The notes: generated by a model not told the origin, from the sequence alone. A stretch of 64,000 nucleotides of DNA from Lumbricus terrestris (GCA_949752735.1 OX457042.1:38636195-38700194); one strand, 5' to 3'. Positions 21,305 through 34,527 are shown, counted from the first letter of the stretch. Made by a program: numbers and translations.

Positions 21305-24300
21305 GATGGGTATGAGCAAGTAAACAAGGAAGCAGCTGTAACACCGTATGAAGGGAACCTAACTAAGCGGAGCGGTTTCGTGTTGATTGCTTAAGCTGCT
21401 GCAGCTGTTGGTGCATATCGTTATCTGCATGCGCACTCAAGCACATCCATCAAATGATTTCACGCATCAGCGTATCACATTGTCCCCTTCTATGTCTGAG
21501 AGTGTGATAATTGAACCAAAGCACTTGTATCAAAGCATGTAGACTCAGTCGTCATCTCCGACTACAAAGGCATGTTCAAATGCAATAAAATGGACCGATA
21601 CTTAAAGTTCATTTATGGCGACTCAATATAATAATTTATGCAGACTATAGACGGCTTGCGTAGACGCGTCACGGCTCATTTGCATAATGGCCTGCGCCAT
21701 TTTGATATACAGGCAATACTTGTTACCATTGGATACGTATGCGAATAGCGCTTATTATAACAATTATTTCCTGTGTTTTTACTGTTTTATCTGCCGCAAA
21801 CTTACTGAAATGGATAAAGATTCAATTAGAGAAGTCCAAAATACACGAGCTTGAATGTCCAGGTTTACGTGCGAAGAGCACCGGCGGCTAAAAACTGCAG
21901 CCAGAGACAATCTATCGCAAGCAAAACTGAAAGGCTCTGTTACAATTAGCTGTTTTGCGATGCTCTTGTCGGCTCGCATAGAGACATGGTCTCAATACAG
22001 ACACCACAATCCTTAGGGAGTTATTTAATTCATTTAGGTCTATTCGACAAATTTTTATCTGAGCATGTTGTTTCAGCGAATAGCCTAATTAGCTGATCGC
22101 GGATTCACCATTGCCGAGTGTAATTTATTAATGTCTCTCGTCATATGGCAGAGTGTATGCAAAAAGAGCTTTGAAATTTGAACATAGTTGAATTTCAAAC
22201 GTTCACACATAGCCTACATGTTGGGAGAACACATCAGTGCATCAAAAGTACACTATAATTGGAAAACCTTTATCCCTTTATTTTATTTTAAAAGCATCTC
22301 GGGAGATTGGACACATTGACAGTATCATAGTATGGTTCAGATATGCTACTGCTGTTTAAAAGCAAACTTAGCAATTTTGCTGTGCCATTTTCTGAATAGT
22401 GCAAAGTATTCTGACAGTGGAATTACTATAGTTACCTAGTCCGTGTTTTATTTCAAATTTGTTTTCTATTTTGCTGCATATAGTCGGATGCAGTGCTGTA
22501 GGCTAGTTGTTGTGCTGGTATCAGGGGACCTGTTACTATAGGTCTCCCTTGTGTTAACAGTTTACTTCAACAATATTCAGTCATAACAAGTTTGTCAATA
22601 AATTTAATTGCTAAACCTAACGGCAACACGACTGCAAAGCATCAAATATTTTCAGTAAATATTGAAGAAAATATTTTTATACTTCTTTGAAATGTGTGAA
22701 GCTATGTACCCATTATAGTTGCCAGTGATTAAAATATTACATGGTTGACTTTCCAAAAAGTTCAGGCAAAACACATAATTATGGGAAAATGGTGAAGCTT
22801 CTCGGTTGCTTACATGCATCCGAAATTGACTAACATAATGTTACAGTTGCTCTGCTTACAAACATGCATAGAACTGCAGAATGGAATGTGTGCAAAACAA
22901 AGTTGCAAAATTCAATTTCACAAGACTGTACACCGGTACTTGTATCTTATAAAAAATAATAGGTCTAATGATGTTCCTTCTGAAGTTGAATATCATGATC
23001 ATAAATGACATAGCTGCTCATGAGCAACACCCCATGCTCTGTTGCAGCCAATTTAAATTTGGATTCAATGAGATGGCAAAATTAATAGGTTTAAGCAACG
23101 AGTAAAGGTTTCGATACACTTGTGCAACAAACATCTTTCAGATTGGAGGCTGCTATCCTGCATGCTCAAAATCTGATTTAATTTCCAGTCTATACCTGTC
23201 TTTCTTTCCATCAACGCCTTATCATTTTCCAACATTTTACAATAACTGATTCTGCATGTTCAGAAGTTAAGCTAGAGTGCATGTAGTATATCCATTGATA
23301 AAAACAAGCATAACTGTCAGAACAAGGTGACATCAAGGGCAGCTCTGCAGTTCATGGCCAAACTGACAATCTAGAATAAAAGTGGTCTATTTCTAAGTCT
23401 GTTGATCAGCCTTTGCTAACAACTTTCAAGATGAAGCTGATGATGAAGCAGATTAGGCAGACAGCTTACAATGTAGAAGCTAAGGAACTTGATGACAATG
23501 GTGTGCATAAGATACTGTATAGTTGACAAGACCAGATACAGCGACAAAGATATGAGGATTCAGCACTCAACTAGCTGCCAAGCCTTCTTCTGTTTCTTTG
23601 CCAAAGAGAAGTCCATGTCAGCCAGAGGATGATAAGTCAAGTTCGTGACATGCAGCCAACCCGTTCTACCCGATCATCCATCTGTCTCAGTCTTTCTCGA
23701 CTGCTGGTCACAACACATCTTAGGTTTTCCAACCGAGCGACTGACTACACTGACTGACTACCTCTAAGGGTGTTAGGGCCCGCAGTTGTAAATGTGTGCT
23801 TGGTGGACCGATCGATGGGTTTCAGAGGGCCATTGGAGGGTAATCACAGCCCCACTGCCCCAGGTCCGCACTAGTCGATGCGGCTTTGCTAACCTTCCTC
23901 AGGCTCCTCTACTCATCACAGCTCGGGCTTCCCATTGGAATTTAAAGGCCAAATTTCAGATTCTATCTTGACCTCAGCAGTTCTTCAAGAACTCTTACCC
24001 CGTCTCATCTGCATGATCATTGCAATTCACAACCCAAACGACATTCTACTCTGCCCCCTCTGATCCTATGGACTCTGGCAGCTGGGCTCGGACCTCTTTT
24101 GGACTACTCTTATCTGACAACCCTTCTGACTCAACGCAGCGCTCGTGAATAAGCTGGTGCCCCGCGCTTGGCTTTCAAGTGTTGGTTTACAATTACGTTG
24201 GAAGCAGCCCAACCCAGCCCAGTCCGTGAAAAAGTATAAAGCATAGGCCTAGACCTGCTTGTTTATAATAGCAGATCTGGGCTCCGGCCGAAATTCGCTT

Positions 24301-24672
24301 CAAGGATTCGGGCCGCTCCAGGCTAAACGGTGTTTAGACCACTATGTGGGTTAAGGTATAGGCCTATGGATAAATCAATTGGCCAATGACGATAACTTTA
24401 TTCCATCAACTAACCGGGTAACGGCGTGTAGCCTACTTTGACAACAGCTCACAGCTGTAAGCCAATATGGCCGACCACAGAGTCGCACATTAGGCCACGC
24501 CCTTTTGCATTCCGTCTATAGATCCTTTATCCTTTATCCCCATTGCTCACTAGTCTGACTAACAAAGTTGAGAAGTTAAGCTAATGTCATTAATTGGATT
24601 GATGTGAAGACATTTTCGCTTCAGCCAAATTCTATCTTGACCTCAAAATATATCTTGACCTCAAATTCATTC
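21305..24672. other. Intergenic sequence, possible weak inverted-repeat element
   Basis: No convincing gene. A short inverted match CTATAGACGG (21645-21654, partner 24512-24521) with 'ggccatttt/ggccgac' sequences behind it might mark a 2.9 kb element, but the match is short and I see no coding trace inside. A segment at about 24050-24180 (cgctcgtgaataagctggtg) recurs at about 25740-25870. Confidence 0.35.
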
Positions 24673-24703
24673 GCAAACAGGAATAAGATGATTGCACATT
24701 AGG

Positions 24704-24751
<48 letters not shown>

Positions 24752-25331
24752 ATATATATATATATATAGGCCTACAGTAGGTTTGAATAAAATGTGCCAC
24801 GTTTGCTTTGCCTTTGACAAACAGTTTTTCCACATGTTTACCAATTCATCCAACAAAAAATTTATTTGAATTTTCTGTTAGCTGCCAGTGGCGCTTTCTG
24901 TTGTGTTGTTTGCCTCGGGTCTGTTGAAAAAATAAGATCGCCCCTCCCACTCCTGGCTTGGCCGAATCAGGAGCGTTCCAGCACTTGCGCCATTAGTGTT
25001 AAGTTACCGAGCCTGTTGTAGCCGACCTGCGTGTAGTGCTAAGCTGGCCGTATTTCATATAACTTGTAATCGTTCTGCGGTCTGTCAGATTGAATGTCAA
25101 TAAACAAATATTATAACAATAGGCCTAATGACTTGGCGGCATTCCACAATAAACTGGCATCAACAACAGATTTTAATCATATATAAAGTTGCCTAACTGA
25201 TTGAGGGTATACAAATATCATATGAAATATGCGTGAGTATAATAAATAATTATTACAAACCTATAGGCCTAAGGATAGTAGGCTATAAGCTGACTTTTCA
25301 GCACTGGAATCATCTTATTCCTGTTTGCCAA
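24673..25331. mobile_element. Short inverted-repeat element around a (TA)n tract
   Basis: GCAAACAGGAATAAGATGAT at about 24674 is repeated in perfect reverse complement at about 25310-25330. Between them lies a (TA)n tract (24704-24768) and non-coding sequence. No duplication of flanking bases is clear, so whether it is a MITE is uncertain. Confidence 0.45.
24704..24768. repeat. (TA)n tract
   Basis: Long TA repeat with a few TG interruptions. Confidence 0.95.
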
Positions 25332-25739
25332 GATGGTCCTGAACTGGTGAACTATGATCGACTATCAACATTGAAAATGAGCAAAAGATTATAGATTAAA
25401 CACTGGACGGGGATTATCTTGCCTTCTTGGGGGACACTTAGGGGGACAGAGGGACGTATGTATGGGGTGGGGGACCGTCCATGGCATTTGTCCCCTCCCC
25501 AATCGTTAAGTGTTAGGACTAATAAAAGTCATCAACTTTTTTCCGCCAGAGAAAATGGTATTTTCCCCGGGAGATTTCGAAAAAAAGGTCGTCAGAAATT
25601 TTGGTCGGCAAAAGATGGAAAATTTCGTCGGTGCCTCAGTCATCCGTCCGTCCAAAATCTCGCGTCCTTCCTTCGTCCCCCGCAGGTTGTAGACCAAGTC
25701 TCCGCCCAACGGCGCCCGTGCTTGCCTTAGTAGGTATTC

Positions 25740-25870
25740 CGCCCCCTCTGGTAACTCGACCCGGACCACTTTTAGGCTGCTCTATCTGACGGACAACCCT
25801 TTTGACTCATCGCAGCGCTCTTGAATAAGCTGGTGCCCTGCGCTTTGCTTTCGAGTAGCGTTTTAGAAGT
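25740..25870. repeat. Dispersed repeat, second copy at 24050-24180
   Basis: The block 'gacaacccttttgactcatc' plus 'gaataagctggtgccctgcg' matches 24110-24180 with few changes. The phrase 'aataagctggt' also occurs at 34446 and 42551. I do not know the family. Confidence 0.6.
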
Positions 25871-26038
25871 TGGGAGAATATAATAATCTTTTTAATAATC
25901 TTTTCTTTAATGAAGCGCCTGCAAGACGCACCGCGCTTCGCATTTACAAGTTATGCAGTAATCTTAATTAAACTTAGCTACCTAACAGATCAGACAGCTT
26001 GGCAATTACACGGCGCTAATAGCAGCCTTAGCCTACAA

Positions 26039-26409
26039 CAGGGGCGGATCCAGGGGGGGCCAATCCGGCCATGGCCCCCCCCCCCCCATTTAAAAATTGC
26101 ATGGGACGTGGCCCCCCCATTTGGTTTCAACAAGCCATTAAAAAAATGTAGTGGGAGAGAAAAAACAGGACAACAGGCCCCCCCCCTATTACAAAATCGC
26201 ACGGGACTTGCCCCCCCCGTCGATTCAGCGGCGGATGTTTCCCGAAAAACTGGTCGATGACTAAAAAAAAAAAAAGGTCATCAGTTTTTTCGGCGGATGA
26301 AATGTATTTTTCCAGGAAAATTTGGTCGATGACTAAAAAATTTTTCTCCTGTCTCACAAGACCAAAAATTTTGGCCCCCCCCCTTCGAAAATTCCTGTAT
26401 CCGCCCTTG
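26039..26409. mobile_element. hAT-type MITE with poly-C blocks
   Basis: The left end CAGGGGCGGATCCAG and right end (reverse complement CAAGGGCGGATACAG) are inverted and the flanks carry GCCTACAA on both sides (26031-26038 and 26410-26417), an 8 bp hAT-type duplication. The interior has several runs of 7-14 C. The left 175 bp match a partial copy on the other strand at 43111-43265. Confidence 0.9.
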
Positions 26410-26627
26410 GCCTACAAAGCATGTTCGCCCAACGGGCTCGAACCTCTCGCACTCTGCGCCAGCGTGTTTTCCATTGCGCTACCGGTCCCATATGATTACG
26501 ATTGTAGGCTATACGATAACTATGTACGCCTGTGGACGCCACTCCAAACACTTCGATTACCCGACGCATTAGCGAACACGTATAGGTCTACCTTAATTAT
26601 CTCTTCAAGTCTATAAACCAGCATGTA

Positions 26628-27306
26628 ACAGGGTGGGCCATAAAAATTAATCCTCTACAGTTTTTTGCTAATATCTTGGCCAAAAATACGAATTTTAAAA
26701 TCAAGTTCTACGGGCTTATAGGTAATTCATAATTTACGTAGGCCCCTATCATATAGTCAAATTTTACCAAGAAATTCCAGACAGAACAAAACTTATATTA
26801 CTTTTAGTGAACCCACCCAGTGATGATGATCCAAAAACGAAAAGTAGCAAAAAAGGATTTAATTAAGTCACATCTAAAATAACTGTCGTTGTGGGAAGAT
26901 TTATCTCTGGAACACTCAACAAGATCACCAAGAACTTAACAAAGAGACTGAGAACAACGTGTGAACATGTGTGGGCATTGGCGGTGGACACATTGAACAC
27001 AAGTTGTGAAGCATTAGCCTATCAAGTTAATTTGATAACAATAATATTTTAGATGTGATTTAATAAACTCGATATTTGGTGCATTTTTTGCGTTACGTTT
27101 TTGGATCGTCAAAAAACGGTGGGTGGGCTCACTAAAAGTGATGTAACTTTTGTTCAGCTTGGAGTTTCTTGGTGTAATATGGCTAGGCTATTGGTAGCAA
27201 TAATATTTTACCTTTAAGCCCGTGAAACTTGACTCTAAACATTCTAATTTTTGGCCAAGCTATTGGCAATAAGCCGTATGGGATTACTTTTTATGGCCCA
27301 CCCTGT
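26628..27306 (+). mobile_element. Tc1/mariner-like family M, copy 1
   Basis: The ends ACAGGGTGGGCCATAAAAA and TTTTTATGGCCCACCCTGT are inverted. Just inside are 'aatatcttggccaaaaatac' and its inverted equivalent. Around 26915-27011 the + strand still reads a transposase C-terminus in two frames: ITKNLTKRLRTT, then VGIGGGHIEHKL and a stop. It is a short deletion derivative related to the copies at 28451 and 52321. Confidence 0.8.
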
Positions 27307-27394
27307 AGAGTTGAAGACGCTAAAGTTAGGGCTAATCTATATTATGGGAGGAGAGAATCTATTGCAATTTGCAAACTTGAAGAAAGTCCATATA

Positions 27395-27473
<79 letters not shown>

Positions 27474-28450
27474 CATGTGTTCTCTTGCTTTCATTGAACT
27501 AAAGGATTTCGTCTGAGAGGCTGAGAGGCATAAAATTTGGAGATTATAAAAAAAAGCAGGCGGCCAGAGACACGTCTTTGTATTGTATTGCTATTGTAGA
27601 GCCTACAATAGCCTAATTGAAGGATCCCAGGCACTCGTGTCGTGAACTTCGAAATAGAATTCTATAGGGTCCCAGAATATAGAAAATGGACCGACAGAGT
27701 TTTATAGGCCTACACCGGCATAATTATGTGACGGACGGAGTAGGTCTGCTCTGCAGAGTAACGCGTTGGCTTACCACTGCTACCATGCAGGTCGTCGACA
27801 TTTTGTCAAGAAAGTAGAAAAACGAGGAAACCGCTTGGCGAGTAAAGTACGTGTAGCCTATAATGGAAATGCTTTGTAATATGGCCCACCTAGAGAACTT
27901 CTCCTATTTTATAATAGGCCTACAGAAGCAATATCGAACGTGTATAGGCTAGTTTTGTTGTTCCATGCATTAGGGCCTGAGCAATGAAATCATGAGTAAT
28001 TTTGTTTAGATGACAGCTTACAAAGTCACAGAGTGCAAATCCCAAAATTGTTAGCAATTTGGAGATGATGCTCTTCAAAGTGTCTTAAACTATGACTATT
28101 AGCATTGAAAATTAGCAATTTTATTTAGGTGACAGCTTAAAATCCTACCAATACAATGTGAAGATTTAAAACTTTAAACTACAAGAAGTGGACATTTATT
28201 GAAGTCTGAAACCATGTGTCTATCAGCAATGAAATTATGAGAAATTTTCCTTCGGTCGCTCGCTCAGCCCATGACACAATGGTAGCATAGGCCTATATGC
28301 TTGAGAGAAATCTGTTATAACGTGAACAACGAAAGTTTTATAAGCCTAGCTAGTTGACTATATAACTCAAACTTATAATGTGTAACCTAATGGGAAAAAC
28401 TAATTTTTAAGCGACACCATTTTATAAAGTCGACGCGATAGATATAATAA
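27307..28450. other. Intergenic with (TA)n, no gene recognised
   Basis: Contains a long (TA)n tract (27392-27471) and AT-rich sequence with several TAGGCCTA-like motifs. No coding frame with any resemblance was found. Confidence 0.5.
27392..27471. repeat. (TA)n tract
   Basis: About 80 bp of TA repeat. Confidence 0.95.
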
Positions 28451-29381
28451 ACAGGGTGCGCCAAAAAAGAGCTCCCCTGGGTTTTTTGACAATATCTTGG
28501 CCAGAAATAAGAATTTTGAAATGAAATTTTACAGTCCTAAAGACAATAATTTACAAACGATGGACAGATTTCAACAAAATATTTCAAACAGAACAAACGT
28601 TATACCGTTTTTTGACGATTCAAAAACGAAACGCAAAAAAATTAGGTTTTTTGCCAATATTCAAAAACGAAGTAAGAATTTCGAAATAAAATTTTACAGG
28701 CTCAAAGACAATTCATATATACACATGATGGTCAGATTTCATCAAGATATTTCAAGCAGAACAAAAGTTATACCACTTTTAGTGAGCCCACCCACCGTTT
28801 TTTGACGATTCAAAATCGAAACGCAACAAAAAGTAACAAAACCACGATTTTATTAAGTCTCATCTCAAATAACTGTTGTCAAATGAACTTGGTAGTGCTT
28901 CACAACTTGTGCTCTATGTGCCCACCACCAGTGCCAACACTTCTTTTCAGTCTCTTTGCAAAGTTCTTGATGGACCTGTTGATTAATCTGACAGATTCCT
29001 TATTTACCAATTTGATTGTCATCTTGCTAAGTGGCTTCTCAGTGACGCGCAACTACGCTAGTACCCTGTTCCTTTTTTAGATAGTAGTAAAAATGATCAT
29101 CTGGCAATATCAAGGTTATTTGATACCAATAATTTGAGATTAGGAAAAAAATCGTGTTTTTGTTACTTCTTTGTTGCGTTTCGTTTTTGAATCGTCAAAA
29201 AACGGTGGGTGACCTCCCTAAAAGTGGTATAACGTTTGTTGTGTTTGAAATATTTTGATGGAATCTGACCATGTGTAAATATGAATCGTCTATAGGCCTA
29301 TAAAATTTCATTTCGAAATTCTTACTTTTGGCGAAGATATTGCAAAAAACCTAAGGGGGGGGTCTTTTTGGCGCACCCTGT
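28451..29381 (-). mobile_element. Tc1/mariner-like family M, copy 2
   Basis: The ends ACAGGGTGCGCCAAAAA and TTTTTGGCGCACCCTGT are inverted. Both arms contain 'gaccatgtgtaaatatgaat'-related sequence and 'agtgagcccacccaccgttt', the second of these twice. The minus strand from about 29010 to 28900 reads SIKNFAKRLKRSVGTGGGH then IEHKL and a stop, the C-terminal tail of a mariner-like transposase. The catalytic region is missing. Confidence 0.82.
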
Positions 29382-29768
29382 ATAGATATTGTTCAGTCAA
29401 ATGGTTTAAATCCTATGAAATACCGATCGACTATGATTCATATTTTGCTACTCTTGCCAATGTGCTAGCTGGTCAAGGATGTCATTGAAAGAAGCCGTGT
29501 CTAAGAGATCTTGACTCTCAACGCTGAGAAGCTCTATATAGTTATAAGTTATAAGCCTTTGCCTGTCATTATTCGCCGCAGCTTAATTGTTCTTCAGCAA
29601 TAGGCCTATAGTATTTTGATGCGCTGCAGTTGGATACCATGAGGCACATGCAGGCATACAGACGAAGAGCAATGGGTGCACTGGGAAATGCAGATTGAAG
29701 ATCTTCAGGGTGCAGCACCATGGCATGAGAAGCTGCAGTCATGTATGCCTACATTGCAAACAGTGGCG
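29382..29768. other. Spacer, no feature recognised
   Basis: No open frame or repeat recognised between the mariner-like copy and the LINE 3' end. Confidence 0.5.
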
Positions 29769-30221
29769 GTGTGACACCATTACTGCGTGACGTGTTGCAT
29801 TGGCTTCCAATACCGTACCGCATTGAATTCAAACTCTCATTGCTCGTCTACAAGTCATTACATGGCTTAGCACCGGACTACCTCAAATCCTACTGCGTGC
29901 AGATGGCGGCGTCAGGTGCTGGTCTTACGCTGAGATCCAGTGTGAAAGGAAATCTGTATGTGCGAAGGACGAAGACATGCTTCGGGGAGCGTGCTTTTTC
30001 AACTGCTGGCCCCCGCTGCTGGAACATTCTGCCTTCCACAGTTCGTTCTGCCAACTCTGTTGGGGTTTTCAAAACACGTCTGAAGACATATTTGTTTTCT
30101 AAGGCGTACCTTTGACTGAATATATTATGTTTGTGTTTGTAGAGGCGCCTTTGTAACGGCATGTGCTGTGTTACGGCGCCATAGAAATTGTCGTCATTAT
30201 TATTATTATTATTATTATTAC
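29769..30221 (+). pseudogene. LINE 3' end with (ATT)n tail
   Basis: Frame 29741-30115 reads LRDVLHWLPIPYRIEFKLSL with VYKSLHGLAPDYL, then FSTAGPRCWNILPSTVR and VFKTRLKTYLFSKAYL before the stop: the C-terminal end of a CR1/L2-type LINE protein, uninterrupted over about 115 residues. A 3' UTR and (ATT)n tail end at about 30221. Everything upstream is missing, a 5' truncation of the usual kind. Confidence 0.85.
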
Positions 30222-30414
30222 CATAGGTCGCGACTTGACCAGCCTATTTTGCTCTTGACCTGCCTTGCGACCTGCCAAAAATTCTCTGGAATTTTGATAG
30301 GCTATCTTTTGTACATTTAATTTCTTCGACCTGGTGAATAACTCCTATGACCTGGGTGCGATCTTCTGAAATAATTGTATAGCTGGCGCCGCCACTGTTT
30401 GCACAACATAATTA

Positions 30415-30486
<72 letters not shown>

Positions 30487-33400
30487 ACTGAACCATTTCC
30501 ATCAGCGAATTAAACCTGCAGCTTCTAAACCGCGAAAACTTGTCTCTTCCAATGCGAGCAACATTTCTTTAATCATGTCAGCATCCAGCACATCATAGTC
30601 CGCTAAAACTCTGAGCAGATTCTGAACTTCTTTGCAATGCAGCATTCCTATATAATCTTAATGAAAGGCTTGTAAGCACCAACCGATTGACGATTGCCAA
30701 AAGTTTTCAGCACGAAATTGTCTCTACCTTTCAATGCAACATTGCAACTTCAGTTTCATTTCCCTTATCAATGCTTTCTTGTACTATTTAAAAGTACAGA
30801 ATACCGACAAAATCATGATTTATATATGGCATAGATATAGGGGCCATCGGTTGCTTCATACAATTTACGTAAATTAACACAATGTCCTTGGAGTTAAGTT
30901 GAATAAATTGGAAAATGCACGTTAAAAAATCTTGTTCACGGACGGGGTGGCCCTGACGATGGGTGGGTTCACCGCCATGGCATACTGGTTAATCTGGCAC
31001 TGAGTACCTATATACAGCTAGCCGAAGAGAACTCAGTGAACAGCGAGAGTCAATTGTGAGCACAAGCGAGCACAATGAAAATAAAAAATTATTTGAGCGA
31101 CTTAGCTAGACCTACTAACTCTATTAGGTTATAATGATCGATTTCAACGATTTGCAATGGGCTTGACGGGTCTTTACAGAAACTTCTCTGTGGAGTGCCC
31201 TGTCTACATAGGCAGCGTTCAATCTAGGCATCACTAGGAGGAAGATCCCCCCAGAAAATACTTCCCCTCCATATAAATTTGGGCAAAATGGTAGGCCTAA
31301 TAGTTTTTAGCAAAATGTATACACTTTATACACTTTGAGTTTTTAGTTAGGCTGCTATCTGCATTTTTGAATTGCATGAACTGCTATAACAGCTATATTA
31401 TACTATCAAAAAATTCCTATTGCATGAACATAATTATGTTTTTACTATTTTAATAAATAATACAATCATATTATAATTGAAAAAATAATATTAATACAAA
31501 TACTATTTTGCACAACTAAATGGCTTCTCTCCAATGTTATCTTTCAAATTTCAGACGGTCATATTTGGTCCTTGAACACTTAGTAAAGCAACATCATTAT
31601 TACGAGGGCTTACAATGTAGGACCTGCATTGTATTTTATTGTATTGCATTGTGCTCTAAAAATTTATGTAACGCCTCTCGAGTGCACACTGATCAGAGGC
31701 GCAAAACATATGGCTGCCCAATTTTGGCAGCAATAACAGTAGAGTAATTTTGCTAAGAGAACAACTTAAAATGCTGAAATTGCAATGCAAAAATCGCAAA
31801 AATTTCTTATGGGGAGGGGCACATTCCCTCCCCATACCAGGTCATTTCTCGGCGCTACACATGCTTCGGCGATCGTCTGCTGGATGCTCGTTTGTCCCTC
31901 TCCAAACAAACCTTCATTCCCACACTAGAGGAGGCATGCGCTAGATTGCATTATATTGCATAGGCCTACATAGAGGAAAACCGGTCCAGAAAAGGGGGGG
32001 AAGAAAATGGATTGCGCCCGGTTGCTTAGGGGGGATAGAAGCCCCTGTATAGACCTACTGCACATAGCCTATTATATGTTCACACTACAGGGAACAACAC
32101 GACTACTCACTAGAGGTTCTCTTGCCAAACCGAAAGAGTTGAAAGCATTAATTAGGCCTATTTAGTGGCTTATATTTGTCTTCATTTTGACTTCTCCATC
32201 TGCATGGTTTAGTATATAGGCGCATACATTCATCTTTAGCAACTCATTTGTACTGTAAACTGAGCTGTTAGCCTGTTACCCGCTTCTGTATTCAGCGTCA
32301 AATGTTTAATCATCAAGTTAAACAAGACTATTCGTTTGTATCGGTTGAGAAAAAAATAAAATAAATATTGAAAAACATGGTTATATTCTACGACAATGGG
32401 GTTAAAACATGCCTGAACGTTGAGTGAATCTCATGCAGTGAATTATAGGTCGAAAGTGAATGCAATTTTAATTGTACACAACTTCCAAATACTCTATCTG
32501 AGTCTATCATATCATTTTTTCGTTTTTGCCATCTCTTGCCTATCGATTGTTTTAATCGCTGAATTTATTTTGACTGAAATCCACAATATAGACTGGCTCT
32601 CGCTACCTATGGCTTCTGTGGACGCTGAAATAGCCTACTCTGGAGATAGTGATTGCGATTACAAATACAAGCTGCAACCAAAACAGATTCCTTATACCTA
32701 GAAGAAATCTGATCACAATGATAAAATTATAATGCTATTACACAATGCTGTTAGTCACTTTTCTGGTGCACAGATTTAGGCAATGGCTAGGCCTAATTGC
32801 TTGTTTATGTGAAAAGCTGTTCTTGATAGAGAAGGCAGTGCACAACTGCACATTTGCACTATTTTCGAAGCACTTACCAGCACACCATCCATAAGTCATT
32901 TGGAAAGACGAGAGATGAGACCTCTTAAATCATTTAACGCACCGCACTCTATTCACGAATTTTATTTGTTTAAATTTATTTGTTATCCTCTGTAGGCCTT
33001 CAGGCTTCATTCGAATATGCGGTATAACGTGGTCTTGAGATGATGTGATAGATCTATCAGTATTTCTCATTTCTCCTTTCAAATCTGAGAGCCTACATTA
33101 TGCTTCCAATATGACTAGCATATATGTACTTGTGTATATGTACATGTTATGTATGCATGCATGAACCGTGAATGCACGTATGCAAACTTATATGCCAATT
33201 TACAATGCGCCTCTTACAGTACTAGCTATTCAGAGGCACTCTCAGCGTGAAAGCCCCGAGGGAATAAGAAAGACCTGAAGCAGTGAAGGGTTGAAGATGT
33301 CATCCTCTAATTAGATAGATAAAGGAGATAGATTATTCAACATAGAAGGGTCTATAGGTCTAATTAAACATAAAAGGGTCCACAATGGTAAAAGCTCGGT

Positions 33401-33851
33401 GTTGGGCCAGGGAGGGTGGGAAGTTACTGCAGAGAGGGTTTGTGCACCAAGTGACAAAGGTACTTAGGAGCCTGTCCATTTTGAGTACAGGTAAATGTAT
33501 GTATGCTATTGTGTGTGCGTGTGTAACTGTGTATCTGTCTTCCTCCCTGCAGTCTTTCAGGATGATAGCCTATATTGGGCGTGTCAAATCATAAATTCCT
33601 CTCTCTTCGTATTAATAAAGAAGAGATTCTATTGACCAATGAACACATTTCCACCTCTTTAGCTTTGCAGCTTTTGATTACAGAGCAAATCTTCAAATAT
33701 CCACGTTTCGAGCAATGTGCCGTTGTTTACTCTAGCATTTGTGACGCAGCTGAGAAAAATTGTGGGGAGGGAATTCCTTCACGTTCCCTCCCCAGGTCTA
33801 AAAGTGGGGAGGGAATTCCCTCCCTTCCCTCCCCGGGATTTACGGCCCTGA
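30222..33851. other. Intergenic, no gene recognised
   Basis: Contains a (TA)n tract at 30420-30483 and AT-rich sequence with scattered TAGGCCTA motifs. The frame 32420-32701 is open but hydrophobic and unlike any family I know. At 33766-33851 'ggggagggaattcc' is repeated and followed by 'gggatttacggccctg', which looks like a hAT right end without a visible left partner. Confidence 0.45.
30420..30483. repeat. (TA)n tract
   Basis: About 60 bp of TA repeat. Confidence 0.95.
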
Positions 33852-33869
33852 GTGCCCACTATACAAAAT

Positions 33870-34440
33870 GATATTTATCTTCAGACTCCCAAGCATCACC
33901 ACATAACCCGTGTGCTCAAGTCTCTTCATTGGCTAAAAGTCCCTCAGCGCATCCATTGCAAAATTGTATCTCTAACCTACAACGCTCTTCAAACTTCTCA
34001 ACCCTCCTACATTCGTCAACTATTCACCATCCAACCGCCCAGGTCTACTCGCTCATCATCATATCTTTCTCTCTCTCGGCCTCCAGTATCATCCTCTCTG
34101 AAATTCTGCAACCGCTCCTTAGTCTATGCTGCACCAGCTCTTTGGAACGGACTCCCAACATACCTCCGCCTGTTCGCTCATCCTCCTATCTTTCCAATCT
34201 CCCCCTCCAAATTTAACCTCTCTTCCGCTTGCACTCTCCTCTGCTGCTTTCCATTCACGACTAAAAACCGAAATCTTCAAGCTATATCCTATCCAGATTC
34301 CAATCAGGTTCCATCACCCAACTATCACCATCACCGACAACCACCATATCACCACGCTGTCTCCTCGGCTTGACATCACCGGATTTTGACCTGGCACCGG
34401 AAAAAGAAAACGGCAGCTCTGACTTGATTTGATATAGCGC
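33870..34440 (+). pseudogene. LINE 3' end remnant
   Basis: Frame 33852-34373 reads HHITRVLKSLHWLKVPQRIH then CKIVSLTYNALQTSQPSYI, LSRPPVSSSLKFCNRSLVYA and APALWNGLPTYLR, the C-terminal block of a CR1/L2-type LINE. After about 34190 a different frame is the coding one (LPLALSSAAFHSRLKTEIFK), showing a frameshift. It ends near 'gatttgatatagcgc'. Confidence 0.8.
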
Positions 34441-34527
34441 GGTCAATAAGCTGGTCTCCCTGACGTGGCTTTTGTGGGCGCTGAAAAATTCTCGAATAGA
34501 AGATTTACATTACATTACATTACATTC
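34441..34527. repeat. Dispersed repeat ending in (ACATT)n, copy 1
   Basis: The block 'caataagctggtctccctga' through 'aaaattctcgaa' is nearly identical to 42549-42600, and both are followed by a short (TTACA)n run. It may be the 3' end of a SINE or LINE. Confidence 0.6.

Noticed and set aside
21645..24521. Possible 2.9 kb element with CTATAGACGG ends
   Set aside because: The inverted match is only about 10 bp with weak similarity beyond it, and no duplication or coding trace was found.
27229..27502. Frames ending in long Tyr-Ile repeats
   Set aside because: Translation of a (TA)n tract; the same artefact occurs at 12721-12958, 15082-15276 and 30317-30502.
29751..30395. Inverted match TGCAAACAGTGGCGG at about 29752 and its complement near 30380-30398, like hAT ends around the LINE 3' end
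   Set aside because: The flanking bases are inverted, not directly repeated, and the match is short; it may be chance or unrelated insertions.
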